From Lactobacillus taiwanensis DSM 21401 (GTDB taxonomy: Bacteria; Bacillota; Bacilli; Lactobacillales; Lactobacillaceae): a DNA stretch of 64,000 bases. The stretch is taken from NCBI RefSeq assembly GCF_001436695.1, contig NZ_AYZG01000001.1, forward strand, positions 62,001-126,000, in the 5' to 3' direction. Numbering within the stretch: the stretch's first letter is position 1; each line of letters opens with the position of its first letter. The translations under genes and the position numbers were made by a program. Positions 54,835 through 64,000 of the stretch are shown here, one piece after another. Below the pieces are notes generated by a model. It was not told the origin of the DNA. It searched no databases and worked only from the letters and a program-made list of their open reading frames with translations.

Positions 54835-55836
54835 ATGACTACTTTATACAAGGTTCACGGTTCTCAAAATCATTTCTTTATTCTTGACCAAACTGAACTT
54901 AATACTCCTCTTTCTGAATCAGAATTAATTGCATTAACTAAAAAAATAACCAATCCACAAAATGGCCTTTTAAATGGAGCCGATGGCGTTTTAGTTATTA
55001 ATAAGGCAACTAGAGATGGTGCTTTGGCGCAAATGCGGGTAATTAATGCCGATGGTAGTGAGGCATCAATGTGTGGTAATGGCCTTAGAACGGTAGCGCG
55101 TTATCTATCAGAAAAATATCATCAAGATAGTTTTTTAGTTGATACGATGAATTCTAATTTATGCGTTCGAAAATATGATGATTTAGCGGTAAGAGTACAT
55201 GCTTTTGCCGTTGAAATCTCACCTGTCTTATTTAATAAAGAAGCATTATCCTTTCAAAATTTGGGTCATGATCGAATTATTGATCAATATTTACCAGAGA
55301 TTTATCCGGGATTGCGTTTTACATCGCTAGCTGTTCCCAACCCTCACTTGATTAGTTTTATGAATCAAGCACAAATTGAAAGTAATATTTTAAAAGAGGT
55401 TGGCGAATATTTAAACAATGAGAATCCTTATTTTAGTGATGGGGTTAATGTTAATTTTGTCCAAATTATTGGTGAAAATCAGTTGTTTGTTCGTACATAT
55501 GAACGCGGTGTTGGCTTTACTAATGCTTGCGGTACAGGAATGTCGGCAAGTTCCTTAGCTTTTTGTTTAACACATCCTAAGAAAGGCATTTTTAATCAAA
55601 AAATTGATGTATACAATCCTGGAGGAAAAGTTCAAACTATTGTTCATCACGAAAATCATTACTACTGGATTGAATTAATTGGTAATGCAACTTTTACTGA
55701 TCAAATTGAGATTAGTGAGTCCGATTTACATCAAGCAGAATTTGCTAATGTCAAAGTCAAAAGTACTGATGAGGAAAAATATTATCAACAATTTAGTAAC
55801 CATCTGCCACTCTTTAATAATTTACAAGCAAATTAA
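54835..55836 (+). CDS. dapF: Diaminopimelate epimerase
   Basis: DapF interconverts LL- and meso-DAP using two cysteines, seen in ASMCGNGLRTVA near residue 83 and NACGTGMSASSLA near residue 236. Length, 333 residues, is longer than the usual 275 because of a C-terminal extension of about 45 residues. Cotranscribed with lysC, 15 bases downstream with an AGAAAGGATG SD. Confidence 0.95.
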   Translation: MTTLYKVHGSQNHFFILDQTELNTPLSESELIALTKKITNPQNGLLNGADGVLVINKATRDGALAQMRVINADGSEASMCGNGLRTVARYLSEKYHQDSFLVDTMNSNLCVRKYDDLAVRVHAFAVEISPVLFNKEALSFQNLGHDRIIDQYLPEIYPGLRFTSLAVPNPHLISFMNQAQIESNILKEVGEYLNNENPYFSDGVNVNFVQIIGENQLFVRTYERGVGFTNACGTGMSASSLAFCLTHPKKGIFNQKIDVYNPGGKVQTIVHHENHYYWIELIGNATFTDQIEISESDLHQAEFANVKVKSTDEEKYYQQFSNHLPLFNNLQAN

Positions 55837-55882
55837 GATATTTCGCTTTTTTCAAATTCGAAAATTATTTAATAATCAACAA

Positions 55883-55921
55883 AAAAACTATGAATTACCA
55901 AAATGATAATTCATAGTTTTT
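55883..55921. terminator. Terminator of lysC-dapF
   Basis: Perfect stem AAAAACTATGAATTA / TAATTCATAGTTTTT with a 9-base loop. Confidence 0.92.
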
Positions 55922-55927
55922 ACTTAC

Positions 55928-56004
55928 TTAAATTAATCTACGATCAAATAATTGAACCATTTCATCAGTTAAATTATGCGCGATAAAGATTACCGTTGCG
56001 GGTT
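55928..56004 (-). pseudogene. Fragment of an ABC-transporter ATPase
   Basis: The minus strand reads PATVIFIAHNLTDEMVQLFDRRLI and a stop; VIFIAH is an H-loop of an ABC ATPase. Only about 24 codons remain, so it is a leftover end from a lost transporter gene next to murA. Confidence 0.75.
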
Positions 56005-56025
56005 TTTATTATTAAAAATTTAATC

Positions 56026-57291
56026 TTAAACATCAATTACAGATACTTCTGCACCTAATTGACGCAATTTTTGTTCGATTCTATCATAACCACGCAAAAT
56101 ATTACCTGCGTTCGAAATAATAGTCTCACCATCAGCCATTAAGCCAGCGAGCATCAAACAAGCTCCTGCCCTAATTTCACCAGCACTAACATGCGCCCCA
56201 TGTAAGTGATGTGTTGGATGAACTAAAATAATATTATCTTCAACATGAATATTGGCACCCATCTTTTGAAGTTCAGGAATATGTCCTACTCGCTTAGGAT
56301 AGATCTGATCAATTACTACACCTTCACCAGTCTTAGCTGTTAAAAGAAGCGGAGTAACTGGTTGCTGCAAATCAGTTGCAAAACCTGGATAAACGTCAGT
56401 TCTAACCTGAACCATCTTTAAGTCACCTGCTGGATACACATAAAGTGAATCTTCATCAGAGTCAATTACTACACCCATTTCCTCTACTTTTGCCAAGTAC
56501 GAATCAAGGTGTTCTTCAATGATATTATGAATTCTAATTCCATCACCAATACATGCAGCTAAAGCTACGTAGGTTCCAGCTTCAATTCGATCGGGGATAA
56601 TAGTATGGGGAGTTTGAGCTTTTAACTCTTCCACTCCCTCAATTCGAATCACATCAGTACCAGCACCACGAATAACGGCTCCCATATTATTTAAAAATGT
56701 CGCTAAATCAATAATTTCAGGCTCTTTAGCTGCATTTTCAATAACGGTTTGACCCTTAGCCATAACGCTAGCCATAATTATGTTCATTGTTGCGCCTACA
56801 GAAGGCATCTTTAAATGAATTTTTGCACCACGAAGCCCAGTTTTAGGGGCTGTAATAATAATTTGATCATTTTCATTCTCAACAGTTGCGCCTAATGCCT
56901 CAAAGCCCTTAATGTGTTGATCGATAGGACGAGGTCCAATATCGTCGCCTCCTGGGAAGCCCACCACAGCTTTGCCAAAACGACCTAACAATGCGCCCAT
57001 AAAGTAGTAAGAGGCTCTCAAGCTCTTAATCTTTCCTGCTGGAAGAGGACTACGCTTAATGTCATCTGGATTTATTCGTAAAGTAGTTTCGTGAAAATCA
57101 CACTTTACATCCATTTCACTAAGTAGATCCATCAAATTATCTACATCAGCAATTCGCGGAACCCCTTCTAGGGTAACAGGAGTCCGCGAAAGTATTGACG
57201 CTGGAATTAATGCTACAGTAGAATTTTTAGCTCCACCGATCCATACGTCGCCCTTCAAGGGCTTTCCACCATGAATAATCATCTGTTTCAT
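56026..57291 (-). CDS. murA: UDP-N-acetylglucosamine 1-carboxyvinyltransferase, Cys-to-Asp variant
   Basis: MurA is the first committed enzyme of peptidoglycan synthesis (421 residues, EPSP-synthase fold). KNSTVALIPA near residue 22 and the RPIDQHIKG loop are normal. In the catalytic loop the motif GGCxIG reads GGDDIG at residues 114-119, so the usual Cys is Asp116. In other species this substitution keeps activity and makes the enzyme insensitive to fosfomycin. It follows pyrG in the order rpoE-pyrG-murA seen in Firmicutes. Confidence 0.95.
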   Translation of the reverse strand: MKQMIIHGGKPLKGDVWIGGAKNSTVALIPASILSRTPVTLEGVPRIADVDNLMDLLSEMDVKCDFHETTLRINPDDIKRSPLPAGKIKSLRASYYFMGALLGRFGKAVVGFPGGDDIGPRPIDQHIKGFEALGATVENENDQIIITAPKTGLRGAKIHLKMPSVGATMNIIMASVMAKGQTVIENAAKEPEIIDLATFLNNMGAVIRGAGTDVIRIEGVEELKAQTPHTIIPDRIEAGTYVALAACIGDGIRIHNIIEEHLDSYLAKVEEMGVVIDSDEDSLYVYPAGDLKMVQVRTDVYPGFATDLQQPVTPLLLTAKTGEGVVIDQIYPKRVGHIPELQKMGANIHVEDNIILVHPTHHLHGAHVSAGEIRAGACLMLAGLMADGETIISNAGNILRGYDRIEQKLRQLGAEVSVIDV

Positions 57292-57365
57292 TGGGGAAAC
57301 AATCCTTTTCTCTATTTGTAATACCCAAATGTATCACAAAATATATTAAATGAAAAACGTAAAAA

Positions 57366-57402
57366 AAACAAGAGAACCCGTATATTATGACTCTCCTGTT
57401 AC
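57366..57402 (-). terminator. Terminator of pyrG
   Basis: Imperfect stem AACAGGAGAG / CTCTTGTT followed by a run of T residues on the minus strand. Confidence 0.6.
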
Positions 57403-57424
57403 CGAAATTTAATTTTTGAAAAGC

Positions 57425-59047
57425 CTAATTAAAATGTTGTGCTGGAAGACCACTTGCTGCACCAATAAAAGCTTTGAACAAACCTTCTGGTCTTTGTGGA
57501 CGACTCAAAAATTCTGGGTGATATTGAGCTGCAATAAAGAACTTTTTATCTGGAATTTCAATAATTTCTACCAAGTGGTTGTCTGGAGAAACACCAGAGA
57601 AAACCATACCGGCCTTTTCAAAGGCTTCACGATATTCATTATTGAATTCATAACGGTGACGGTGTCTTTCTTGAATGACATCTTGATCATCGTAAGCAGC
57701 GCGAGTCTTAGTACCCTTCTTCAATGTAGCTGGGTACAAACCTAAACGAAGAGTTCCACCGATATTTTCTTCATCACGCTTGTCAGCCATGATATCGATA
57801 ATATTATCTTTAGTATCTGGATCTGCTTCTGCACTATTTGCATCTTTTAATCCAAGTACATTTCTAGCAAATTCAACACTTGCCATTTGCATTCCCAAAC
57901 AAATACCTAAGAATGGAATATCATGTTCACGAGCGTATTTAATTGAAGTAATCATTCCTTCAAGTCCACGTGTACCAAAACCACCAGGTACAATTAAACC
58001 ATCTGAATCCTTCATAATGTCTGCAATGTTATCTTCAGTAATGTCTTCTGCTTGGACCTTATTAACTTTAATCTTGGTATCGTATAAGTAACCTGCGTGT
58101 TGCAAAGCATCAGTAACTGAAATATACGCATCTTCAAGTTCTACATACTTACCTACTAAAGTAATTGTAGTCTCATGCTTTAAGTTCTTTGCACGTTCAT
58201 CAAGTTTCTTCCAAGCTTCCATATCTGCTTCTGGTTTTGGACTTTCTAAGTGAAGGAAATCGCAAACCTTTTGATCCATGCCTTGAGATTGGAAAGCAAG
58301 TGGTAAATCAAAAAGTGAAGGAGCATCAATTGATTCAATAATACGATCTACTGGAACATCAGTAAAAGTAGAAATTTTATTCTTCAATTCTTGTGCTACT
58401 GGCTTTTCAGCTCTTAAAACAAGCATGTTAGGCTGAATACCAATACTTCTTAATTCAGCAACAGAGTGTTGCGTTGGCTTAGTTTTCATTTCATGAGCTG
58501 CGTGAAGATAAGGTACTAAAGTACAGTGAATGTACATTACATTTTCTTCACCAACTTCACGACGCATTTGACGAATTGCTTCCATAAATGGCGTTGATTC
58601 AATATCACCTACAGTCCCACCAATTTCAGAGATAATAACATCTGAATCAGTTGTTAAGGCAGCACGCATGATTTTTTTCTTAATCATATCAGTAATATGT
58701 GGAATCACTTGTACAGTTGCACCATGGTAATCACCGCGACGTTCTTTATCAAGCACTTCTTGATAAATTTTACCAGTAGTAACATTAGAATATTTACTTG
58801 TTCTAACATCAACAATTCTTTCGTAGTGACCCAGATCAAGGTCAGCTTCGGTACCATCATCAGTTACATAAACTTCACCGTGTTGATATGGATTCATTGT
58901 ACCTGGATCGATGTTGATATAAGGATCGAACTTTTGCATAGTGACTTTTAAACCACGATTTTTAAGTAAACGTCCTAAACTTGAAGCTGAAATACCTTTA
59001 CCTAGTGATGAAACAACTCCACCAGTTACAAAAATATACTTTGTCAT
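57425..59047 (-). CDS. pyrG: CTP synthase
   Basis: This is a 540-residue enzyme making CTP from UTP with glutamine. An N-terminal synthetase domain ([20 protein letters not shown]-loop) and a C-terminal glutaminase with the nucleophile in GICLGMQMA near residue 382 are present. Conserved downstream of rpoE in Firmicutes. Confidence 0.97.
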   Translation of the reverse strand: MTKYIFVTGGVVSSLGKGISASSLGRLLKNRGLKVTMQKFDPYINIDPGTMNPYQHGEVYVTDDGTEADLDLGHYERIVDVRTSKYSNVTTGKIYQEVLDKERRGDYHGATVQVIPHITDMIKKKIMRAALTTDSDVIISEIGGTVGDIESTPFMEAIRQMRREVGEENVMYIHCTLVPYLHAAHEMKTKPTQHSVAELRSIGIQPNMLVLRAEKPVAQELKNKISTFTDVPVDRIIESIDAPSLFDLPLAFQSQGMDQKVCDFLHLESPKPEADMEAWKKLDERAKNLKHETTITLVGKYVELEDAYISVTDALQHAGYLYDTKIKVNKVQAEDITEDNIADIMKDSDGLIVPGGFGTRGLEGMITSIKYAREHDIPFLGICLGMQMASVEFARNVLGLKDANSAEADPDTKDNIIDIMADKRDEENIGGTLRLGLYPATLKKGTKTRAAYDDQDVIQERHRHRYEFNNEYREAFEKAGMVFSGVSPDNHLVEIIEIPDKKFFIAAQYHPEFLSRPQRPEGLFKAFIGAASGLPAQHFN

Positions 59048-59089
59048 GCCGTGCTTCCTCTCTTTTCTTTAAATTATTCATTAAAATCA

Positions 59090-59118
59090 AAAAAAAGCTC
59101 CCAAATACATGGGAGCTT
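59090..59118 (-). terminator. Terminator between rpoE and pyrG
   Basis: Stem AAGCTCCCA / TGGGAGCTT followed by eight T residues on the minus strand. It may also act as an attenuator for pyrG, as pyrG of some Firmicutes is regulated by reiterative G addition; no run of G is seen here. Confidence 0.85.
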
Positions 59119-59178
59119 AATTGCACATAGAGTGCCCATACAAAATACTAAAGGGAAATTCTCTTTCCGTCAAGTACT

Positions 59179-59721
59179 TTACTCATCATCGTCATCAAGA
59201 TCATCTTGGTGAAGCTCAGATAATTGACCTTCAATTCCGTCATCTAATTCATTGTCATCGGCATCGTCTAGATCGTCATCTGAATAGTCATCTTCATTGT
59301 TGTCGTCTTCCTCAACGTCCAAATCTTCATCTTCTGGATCATCAGAATCGTAGTCGATAATATCATCATCGTCAGAATCACCAATAAATGCATTAACTTT
59401 CTTATGGTGCTTCTTACGTGGCGCATCTTCTTCATCTTCTGGATGGTTTACTTCTTCATCAACAGATTCATATGGGAACCAAGAACGCAATGCCCAAACA
59501 TTATCACCCATTGAAATGAATTCACCATCAGTGTTCATATCAGTGTAAAATTGTGGCAAACGTTCACGAATTTCTTCGTCACTCTTACCCAGAAAGTTCT
59601 GGACGGCGTTAACGATATCAGCAAAGGCCATCCGCTTGCCGCTATCTTGTAAAATTGCACGAGCAACTTCGATCATTGACAATTCGTCTTTATTTTGACC
59701 TTTAAAATCATCTAACCCCAC
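59179..59721 (-). CDS. rpoE: DNA-directed RNA polymerase delta subunit
   Basis: The delta subunit is a Firmicute-specific accessory subunit that increases promoter selectivity and enzyme recycling. The folded N-terminal domain (residues 1-90, [30 protein letters not shown]) is followed by a long acidic tail of Asp and Glu. The start at 59721 is GTG with AAAGGA upstream and gives the family start [15 protein letters not shown]; a longer frame to 59739 has no SD. Confidence 0.94.
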   Translation of the reverse strand: MGLDDFKGQNKDELSMIEVARAILQDSGKRMAFADIVNAVQNFLGKSDEEIRERLPQFYTDMNTDGEFISMGDNVWALRSWFPYESVDEEVNHPEDEEDAPRKKHHKKVNAFIGDSDDDDIIDYDSDDPEDEDLDVEEDDNNEDDYSDDDLDDADDNELDDGIEGQLSELHQDDLDDDDE

Positions 59722-59769
59722 AGTGGCACGTCCTTTCACGTAATCAAGTTATCTAAATTTGCTAAAGAT

Positions 59770-60189
59770 TTATTCTATTATATCAATCTTTATTGCATAG
59801 TTACCTACTAAGTATAGACCAGAAAAGAGATCATATTCAACTTTTAGTTGCATCTTTCCTGGAGAAATTTCAGAAAAATCCAATTTATTAGTTAAAGATT
59901 CTAAATTCATTTGCTTACCAGCAGCTATAACTTTACATTTTCTTTTTTCTCCTGGCTCAAACTTCATTAATGTATGATCACCTTTAATATCGCCTCGCTG
60001 CATCACAAGCTCATGCGGTTTAACCAATAATTTTACCTCAACGTCGCCTTCTTTATTTTTTTCATCATATTTTATACGCCAATCATCACCAATTCTTTCG
60101 ATTGATCCTAAACCGTCTCTTTCAAAAACTGCTGATTCATCTTCTTGATGAATCTCACTAGTAATCTTAATTTCAACTTCCTTACTCAT
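59770..60189 (-). CDS. DUF1934 (YwiB-like) beta-barrel protein
   Basis: This is a 139-residue lipocalin-like protein of unknown function, conserved next to rpoE in Firmicutes. It is all beta strands (VEIKITSEIHQ, VKLLVKPHELVMQRGD, MQLKVEYDLFSGLYLVGNYAIKIDI). AAGGTG precedes the ATG at 60189. It is probably cotranscribed with rpoE. Confidence 0.85.
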   Translation of the reverse strand: MSKEVEIKITSEIHQEDESAVFERDGLGSIERIGDDWRIKYDEKNKEGDVEVKLLVKPHELVMQRGDIKGDHTLMKFEPGEKRKCKVIAAGKQMNLESLTNKLDFSEISPGKMQLKVEYDLFSGLYLVGNYAIKIDIIE

Positions 60190-60302
60190 TATTTTCACCT
60201 TCATCCATACTAAGATAGCCTTAAAGTAGCATTATTGTTATAATCAAGTTAATTATAAGTTAACAGATTTATTTTATTATCCGAGAAAATAGTATAAGAA
60301 AA

Positions 60303-61667
60303 ATGAAAAAATTTCAAAGTAAAAAATTGGATCATGAAAAAGTAGTACGCGATCCAGTTCACAGCTATATTCATGTAAAAGATAAAGTCATTTTAGATAT
60401 TATTAATTCAAAAGAATTTCAGCGCCTACGTCGTATTAAACAATTAGGACCTGCTTCCTATGTCTTTCAAGGTGCAACACATACACGCTTTGAACATAAC
60501 CTAGGGGTATATGAATTAACACGCAGAATTTGTGATATTTTTGAAGAAAAATATCCAAGCAAAGAACCTGGAGACGGATTATGGGATCCAAGCGAAAGAT
60601 TATTAGCTGAATGTGCGGCACTTCTTCATGACATTGGTCACGGTCCTTATTCTCACACCTTTGAACATCTCTTTGGTACTAACCATGAAAAAATGGGCCA
60701 ACAAATCATTACTGACAAAAATACCGAAGTTAATCAAGCATTAAGACAAGTAGGTCCTAACTTTCCAGAATTAGTTGCTAGCGTTATTGCTAAAACTTAT
60801 CCTAACCCTCAAGTAGTTAAATTGATTTCAAGTCAAGCTGATGCTGACAGAATGGACTACCTACTTCGAGACGCTTATTTTACTGGTGTTACTTATGGTA
60901 GTTTTGATCTAACCAGAATTTTAGAAGTTATTCGACCTTACCGTGATGGTATTTGCTTTACAGACAAAGGAATTCACGCTGTAGAAGACTATATCATTAG
61001 TCGCTACCAAATGTATCAACAAGTGTACTTTCATCGTGTAAACCGCTCTATGGAGGTTATTCTCCATCATTTACTTGAAAGAGCTCAAATCATTTATGAA
61101 GAAGGAAAACTTCAAGTTACACCTCAACTAGAAGCTTTTTTAAAAAAAGATTGGACTCTTGAAGATTATCTTAATTTAGATGACGGGGTAATGGAGACTA
61201 ACTTCTTGTTATGGACTAATTCTGGTGACCAAATTCTAGCAGATCTTTCAAGCCGTTATTTATACCGCCACCCACTTGAAAGTGTCAAAATTAATGACGA
61301 TACTAAGAATTTACTACCAAAACTTAAAAATCTAATTAAACAGGCGGGTTTTGATCCTAACTACTACACTGCAACTAATTCAGCCTTTGATGAACCTTAT
61401 GACGCTTATAAACCAACTGGTAAAAATGCCCATAGTCCAATTGAAATTATGCAAACAGATGGTAGTTTAGTAGAACTGTCTGAATTAAGTCCATTAGTTA
61501 AATCATTAAATGGAACTTTACAAGGAGATGAACGTTTCTTCTTTCCAAAAGTAATGGTCAAAGAAACTGATGAACCACAAATTTTTGATCCGATTTATCA
61601 AGAATTTCAAAAGTATATTCGAAACAATACTTTGCGTTATTTAAGACGTCCTAATAAAAAGAAATAG
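60303..61667 (+). CDS. HD-domain phosphohydrolase (YwfO-like)
   Basis: This is a 454-residue HD-superfamily protein. The metal-binding HD residues are seen in RFEHNLGVYELTRRIC and CAALLHDIGHGPYSHTFEHLF (about residues 62-120), with QADADRMDYLLRDAYFTGV downstream, as in dGTPase-related YwfO proteins. The physiological substrate is unresolved. No clear SD precedes the ATG, which sits only a few bases after a TATAAG, so the mRNA leader may be very short. Confidence 0.88.
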   Translation: MKKFQSKKLDHEKVVRDPVHSYIHVKDKVILDIINSKEFQRLRRIKQLGPASYVFQGATHTRFEHNLGVYELTRRICDIFEEKYPSKEPGDGLWDPSERLLAECAALLHDIGHGPYSHTFEHLFGTNHEKMGQQIITDKNTEVNQALRQVGPNFPELVASVIAKTYPNPQVVKLISSQADADRMDYLLRDAYFTGVTYGSFDLTRILEVIRPYRDGICFTDKGIHAVEDYIISRYQMYQQVYFHRVNRSMEVILHHLLERAQIIYEEGKLQVTPQLEAFLKKDWTLEDYLNLDDGVMETNFLLWTNSGDQILADLSSRYLYRHPLESVKINDDTKNLLPKLKNLIKQAGFDPNYYTATNSAFDEPYDAYKPTGKNAHSPIEIMQTDGSLVELSELSPLVKSLNGTLQGDERFFFPKVMVKETDEPQIFDPIYQEFQKYIRNNTLRYLRRPNKKK

Positions 61668-61670
61668 ATT

Positions 61671-61705
61671 AAAAAAGTGCCTTGATTAAAATCAACGCAC
61701 TTTTT
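61671..61705. terminator. Bidirectional terminator between the HD gene and malL
   Basis: Stem AAAAAGTGC...GAT / ATC...GCACTTTTT with small internal loops between two convergent genes. Confidence 0.85.
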
Positions 61706-61706
61706 A

Positions 61707-63323
61707 TTATTCTCTAACTGCAAAAGCTTCATAAGGCTTTAAAGTAATATTCTTTAGCCTATCTCGCTTTTCATAATTACTAATTAAAACCTTTCTAAAA
61801 TCGTTATCTAAATTAAAGTCTTGCTTCTTACCAGATAAGTTGGCAACAATCAGCCACTTTTCATCCCCCAACTTACGCCAAAAAGCTAAAACGTTATCAC
61901 CAGTATTTTCAACTAATTCAAAATTTCCATCCACTACAATTGGATTTTCATGTCTAAGCTTAATTAGTTTTTGATATGTATAAAAAATAGACTCTGGATC
62001 AGATAAAGCTTCTTGGACATTAATGTTTTTATAGTTGGGATTAACTTTAAGCCATGGTGTTCCACTAGTAAAACCTGCATTTTCTTTATTTGACCACTGC
62101 ATTGGTCGTCTAGCGTTATCTCGTCCTTTGACATTAATTGAGTTAATTAGGTCATCTTGCTTATAGCCTTGAGTCAATCTTTCATGATACATATTGATAC
62201 TTTCAATATCTTCGACTTCATCAATAGATGTAACAGGGCAATTTGTCATACCAATTTCTTCGCCATTATAAATATACGGTGTTCCGTGCATTAAATGCAG
62301 TATAATTGCAAACATCTTTGCACTTTGAACACGATATTCTTTATCATTTCCCCAACGAGAAATTACTCTTGGAATATCATGATTTTCCCAAAATAAACTA
62401 TTCCATGCATGATTAAAATCAATTTCTGTCTGCCACTTAACTAGAACTTTTTTCAATTCTCCTAGATCAAGAGCTCGTAAATCCCACTTTTCTTTACCAG
62501 CTTGTTGATCTAAACTTTGGTTTTCAAATTGAAAAACCATTGATAATTCATGGCGAGACGGATCAGAATATTCTTCTGCAATTTTTGGTGTCGCATTCCA
62601 TGTTTCTCCCACAGTCATTAAGTCTTTTCCTGCAAAAGTATGCTCATTCATCTCTTTCAAATATGGATGAAGCATTGGTCCGTTTTCACGAATCTTTTTA
62701 TCTGGATCTTTACCAATTAATTCAATGACATCCATTCTAAATCCGCCAATTCCTTTATCAATCCAGTAATTCATCATGCCGTAAATCTTATTTCTTAATT
62801 CTGGATTCTTCCAGTTTAAATCTGGTTGCTGATCCGCAAAAAAGTGTAAATAATACTGCCCAGTTTTATCATCAAATTTCCAAGCTGAGCCTGAAAACGC
62901 TGATTTCAAATCATTTGGCTCATGTCCATCTACTGGATCACGCCAAATATAAAAATCACGATATGGGCTATTCTTACTTTTCTTTGATTCAATAAACCAA
63001 GGATGTCGATCAGAAGTGTGATTAACTACAAGGTCCATAACGATCCGTATACGATGTTTTTTAGCTTCTCTAATTAGATTATCCATATCCTCCATTGTTC
63101 CATATTGTGGATCGATTTTTTGATAATCAGAAATATCATAGCCATTATCTACTCCAGGTGATAAATAAACTGGCGATAGCCAAATAGCATCAATACCCAA
63201 TTTTTCTAAATATTCCAATCTTGAAATAATACCTGGAATATCTCCGATCCCATCACCATTACTGTCTTGAAAGGATTTTGGATAAACTTGATAAACAACT
63301 GCTTTTTTCCACCAAGGTGTCAT
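61707..63323 (-). CDS. malL: Oligo-1,6-glucosidase / alpha-glucosidase (GH13)
   Basis: This is a 538-residue cytosolic GH13 subfamily 31 enzyme that releases glucose from isomaltose, isomaltulose or short alpha-glucans. GDGIGDIPGIISRLEYL, the nucleophile Asp in GFRMDVIELIG, the acid/base Glu in MTVGETWNAT and the ENHDIPRVISRWG segment are all present. It lies downstream of a maltose-type ABC permease, so it probably acts on sugars imported by that system. Confidence 0.92.
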   Translation of the reverse strand: MTPWWKKAVVYQVYPKSFQDSNGDGIGDIPGIISRLEYLEKLGIDAIWLSPVYLSPGVDNGYDISDYQKIDPQYGTMEDMDNLIREAKKHRIRIVMDLVVNHTSDRHPWFIESKKSKNSPYRDFYIWRDPVDGHEPNDLKSAFSGSAWKFDDKTGQYYLHFFADQQPDLNWKNPELRNKIYGMMNYWIDKGIGGFRMDVIELIGKDPDKKIRENGPMLHPYLKEMNEHTFAGKDLMTVGETWNATPKIAEEYSDPSRHELSMVFQFENQSLDQQAGKEKWDLRALDLGELKKVLVKWQTEIDFNHAWNSLFWENHDIPRVISRWGNDKEYRVQSAKMFAIILHLMHGTPYIYNGEEIGMTNCPVTSIDEVEDIESINMYHERLTQGYKQDDLINSINVKGRDNARRPMQWSNKENAGFTSGTPWLKVNPNYKNINVQEALSDPESIFYTYQKLIKLRHENPIVVDGNFELVENTGDNVLAFWRKLGDEKWLIVANLSGKKQDFNLDNDFRKVLISNYEKRDRLKNITLKPYEAFAVRE

Positions 63324-63340
63324 ATTTTTCTCCTTAAAAT

Positions 63341-63373
63341 AAAAAGCGTCCTGTTAAGACAGGACACTTTTTT
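63341..63373 (-). terminator. Terminator between malG and malL
   Basis: Stem AAAAAGCGTCCTGT / ACAGGACACTTTTTT with one mismatch and a 4-base loop. Confidence 0.9.
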
Positions 63374-63392
63374 CACATAAACTTTAATTTGA

Positions 63393-64000
63393 TTAACCTT
63401 TATCAGCACCTGCTGTAATTCCGTTAACATAGAATTTTTGCATTACAATGAACAAAATCGTAATTGGGATCGCGATGATTACACATCCAGCAATAAACTG
63501 AGTAAAGAATTGTGCCATTGTACCCTTTGCTGAGTGAACCATGTTGTACAGTCCATAGGCAACAGTGTAGGTCTTCGGATTTCCTGAGGTAGAGAGGATA
63601 ATACCTGAGAAAATGAAGTCTACCCATGGAGCCATGAACGAAGTAAGTGCAGTATAAACAATCATTGGCTTTGAAAGTGGTAGTCCAATATGAACAAATA
63701 CTTGCCATTTGTTAGCTCCATCAATTTCAGCAGCCTCATCAATTGCTCGTGGCATTGTGTCAAAGAACCCTTTAGCAATGTAGAAACCAAGGCCAGCGCC
63801 ACCAACATAAACTAAGATCAAACCACCAAGGTTTAGCATATTCAATGCCTTTAAGATGTAGTACAAAGCAATCATGGACATAAAGCCAGGAAACATACCT
63901 AAAACTAAGGCAATTTGCAAAAACGGCTTACGGAAGCGAAAACGTAATCTTGATAATACGTAAGCAACCGCAATCGTTACAAAAGTTGATAAGGTCGCTG
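63393..64000 (-). CDS. malG: Maltose/maltodextrin-type ABC transporter permease MalG (start beyond window)
   Basis: The frame is open to the right edge. The 200 visible residues have about five membrane segments and the permease EAA-type loop DEAAEIDGANKWQVFVHIGLPLSKP near the middle, which docks the ATPase. LVLGMFPGFMSMIALYYIL and the end NGITAGADKG match MalG of Firmicute maltodextrin systems. The N-terminal part and partners lie outside the window. Confidence 0.92.
   Translation of the reverse strand, partial: ATLSTFVTIAVAYVLSRLRFRFRKPFLQIALVLGMFPGFMSMIALYYILKALNMLNLGGLILVYVGGAGLGFYIAKGFFDTMPRAIDEAAEIDGANKWQVFVHIGLPLSKPMIVYTALTSFMAPWVDFIFSGIILSTSGNPKTYTVAYGLYNMVHSAKGTMAQFFTQFIAGCVIIAIPITILFIVMQKFYVNGITAGADKG

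Noticed and set aside
55837-56025. A regulatory RNA between dapF and murA
   Set aside because: The conserved-looking stretch translates as an ABC ATPase end, so it is a gene fragment.
59121-59360. A His-rich 79-residue frame antisense to rpoE
   Set aside because: It is the reverse of the Asp/Glu codon tail of the delta subunit.

Overview
The window is low-GC, densely coded Firmicute DNA that reads as a chromosome segment of a Lactobacillus of the gasseri/johnsonii/acidophilus group. The basis is the AT-rich coding style, the L-lactate dehydrogenase, the gene order mfd-pth-ldh and acpS-alr, the zinc-free type B ribosomal protein L31, an oxalyl-CoA decarboxylase/formyl-CoA transferase pair, and T-box, L-box and purine riboswitches of Firmicute type. 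No rRNA, tRNA, CRISPR array, intact prophage or intact insertion sequence was seen. Species assignment is an inference.

Layout. 1-9.8 kb is housekeeping: mfd (cut by the left edge), pth, ldh, a CBS/ACT protein, alr, acpS, a DEAD-box helicase, murF and rpmE2. 9.9-14.6 kb holds an amino-acid permease and a three-gene ABC importer of the TrpXYZ type. The importer is preceded by a leader with a strong promoter, a 16-codon leader peptide containing one Trp codon, and two tandem intrinsic terminators whose arms can re-pair. 14.6-21.5 kb has glyA, a C69 dipeptidase, small unknown genes, a DGD-repeat lipoprotein, a decayed enolase copy and an AEC-family carrier. 21.8-25 kb is the oxalate operon oxc-frc.

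25-41 kb is the accessory part: several broken genes (a frameshifted membrane-anchored protein, a GNAT, an amidohydrolase with one nonsense codon), a T-box-controlled peptide-binding protein, a UbiA prenyltransferase, a YjdF-family gene with a probable yjdF riboswitch, TetR and quinone-reductase pairs, a class II Fic protein behind three related dyads, an XRE/membrane regulator, a 30-residue holin-like toxin, a TetR behind a perfect 17-bp palindrome, a candidate structured RNA, and an HxlR/zinc-less alcohol dehydrogenase divergon.

41-64 kb returns to core metabolism: guaA; xpt-pbuX under a guanine-type riboswitch; a complete acetyl-branch diaminopimelate/lysine pathway in two divergent operons. 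One is lysA-dapH-dapL-dapA-dapB-aminotransferase-asd behind an L-box; the other is lysC-dapF. They are separated by a perfect 17-bp inverted repeat. Then come murA (with Asp where most MurA enzymes have the fosfomycin-target Cys), pyrG, rpoE, two YwiB/YwfO-like genes, an oligo-1,6-glucosidase and the start of a maltose-type ABC permease cut by the right edge.

The least ordinary item is the leader of the TrpXYZ-like operon: three mutually exclusive pairings link the leader-peptide stop codon to both terminators. Other points worth a second look are the Fic dyad array, the lysA/lysC inverted repeat, the holin-like toxin locus and the carrier next to oxc-frc.
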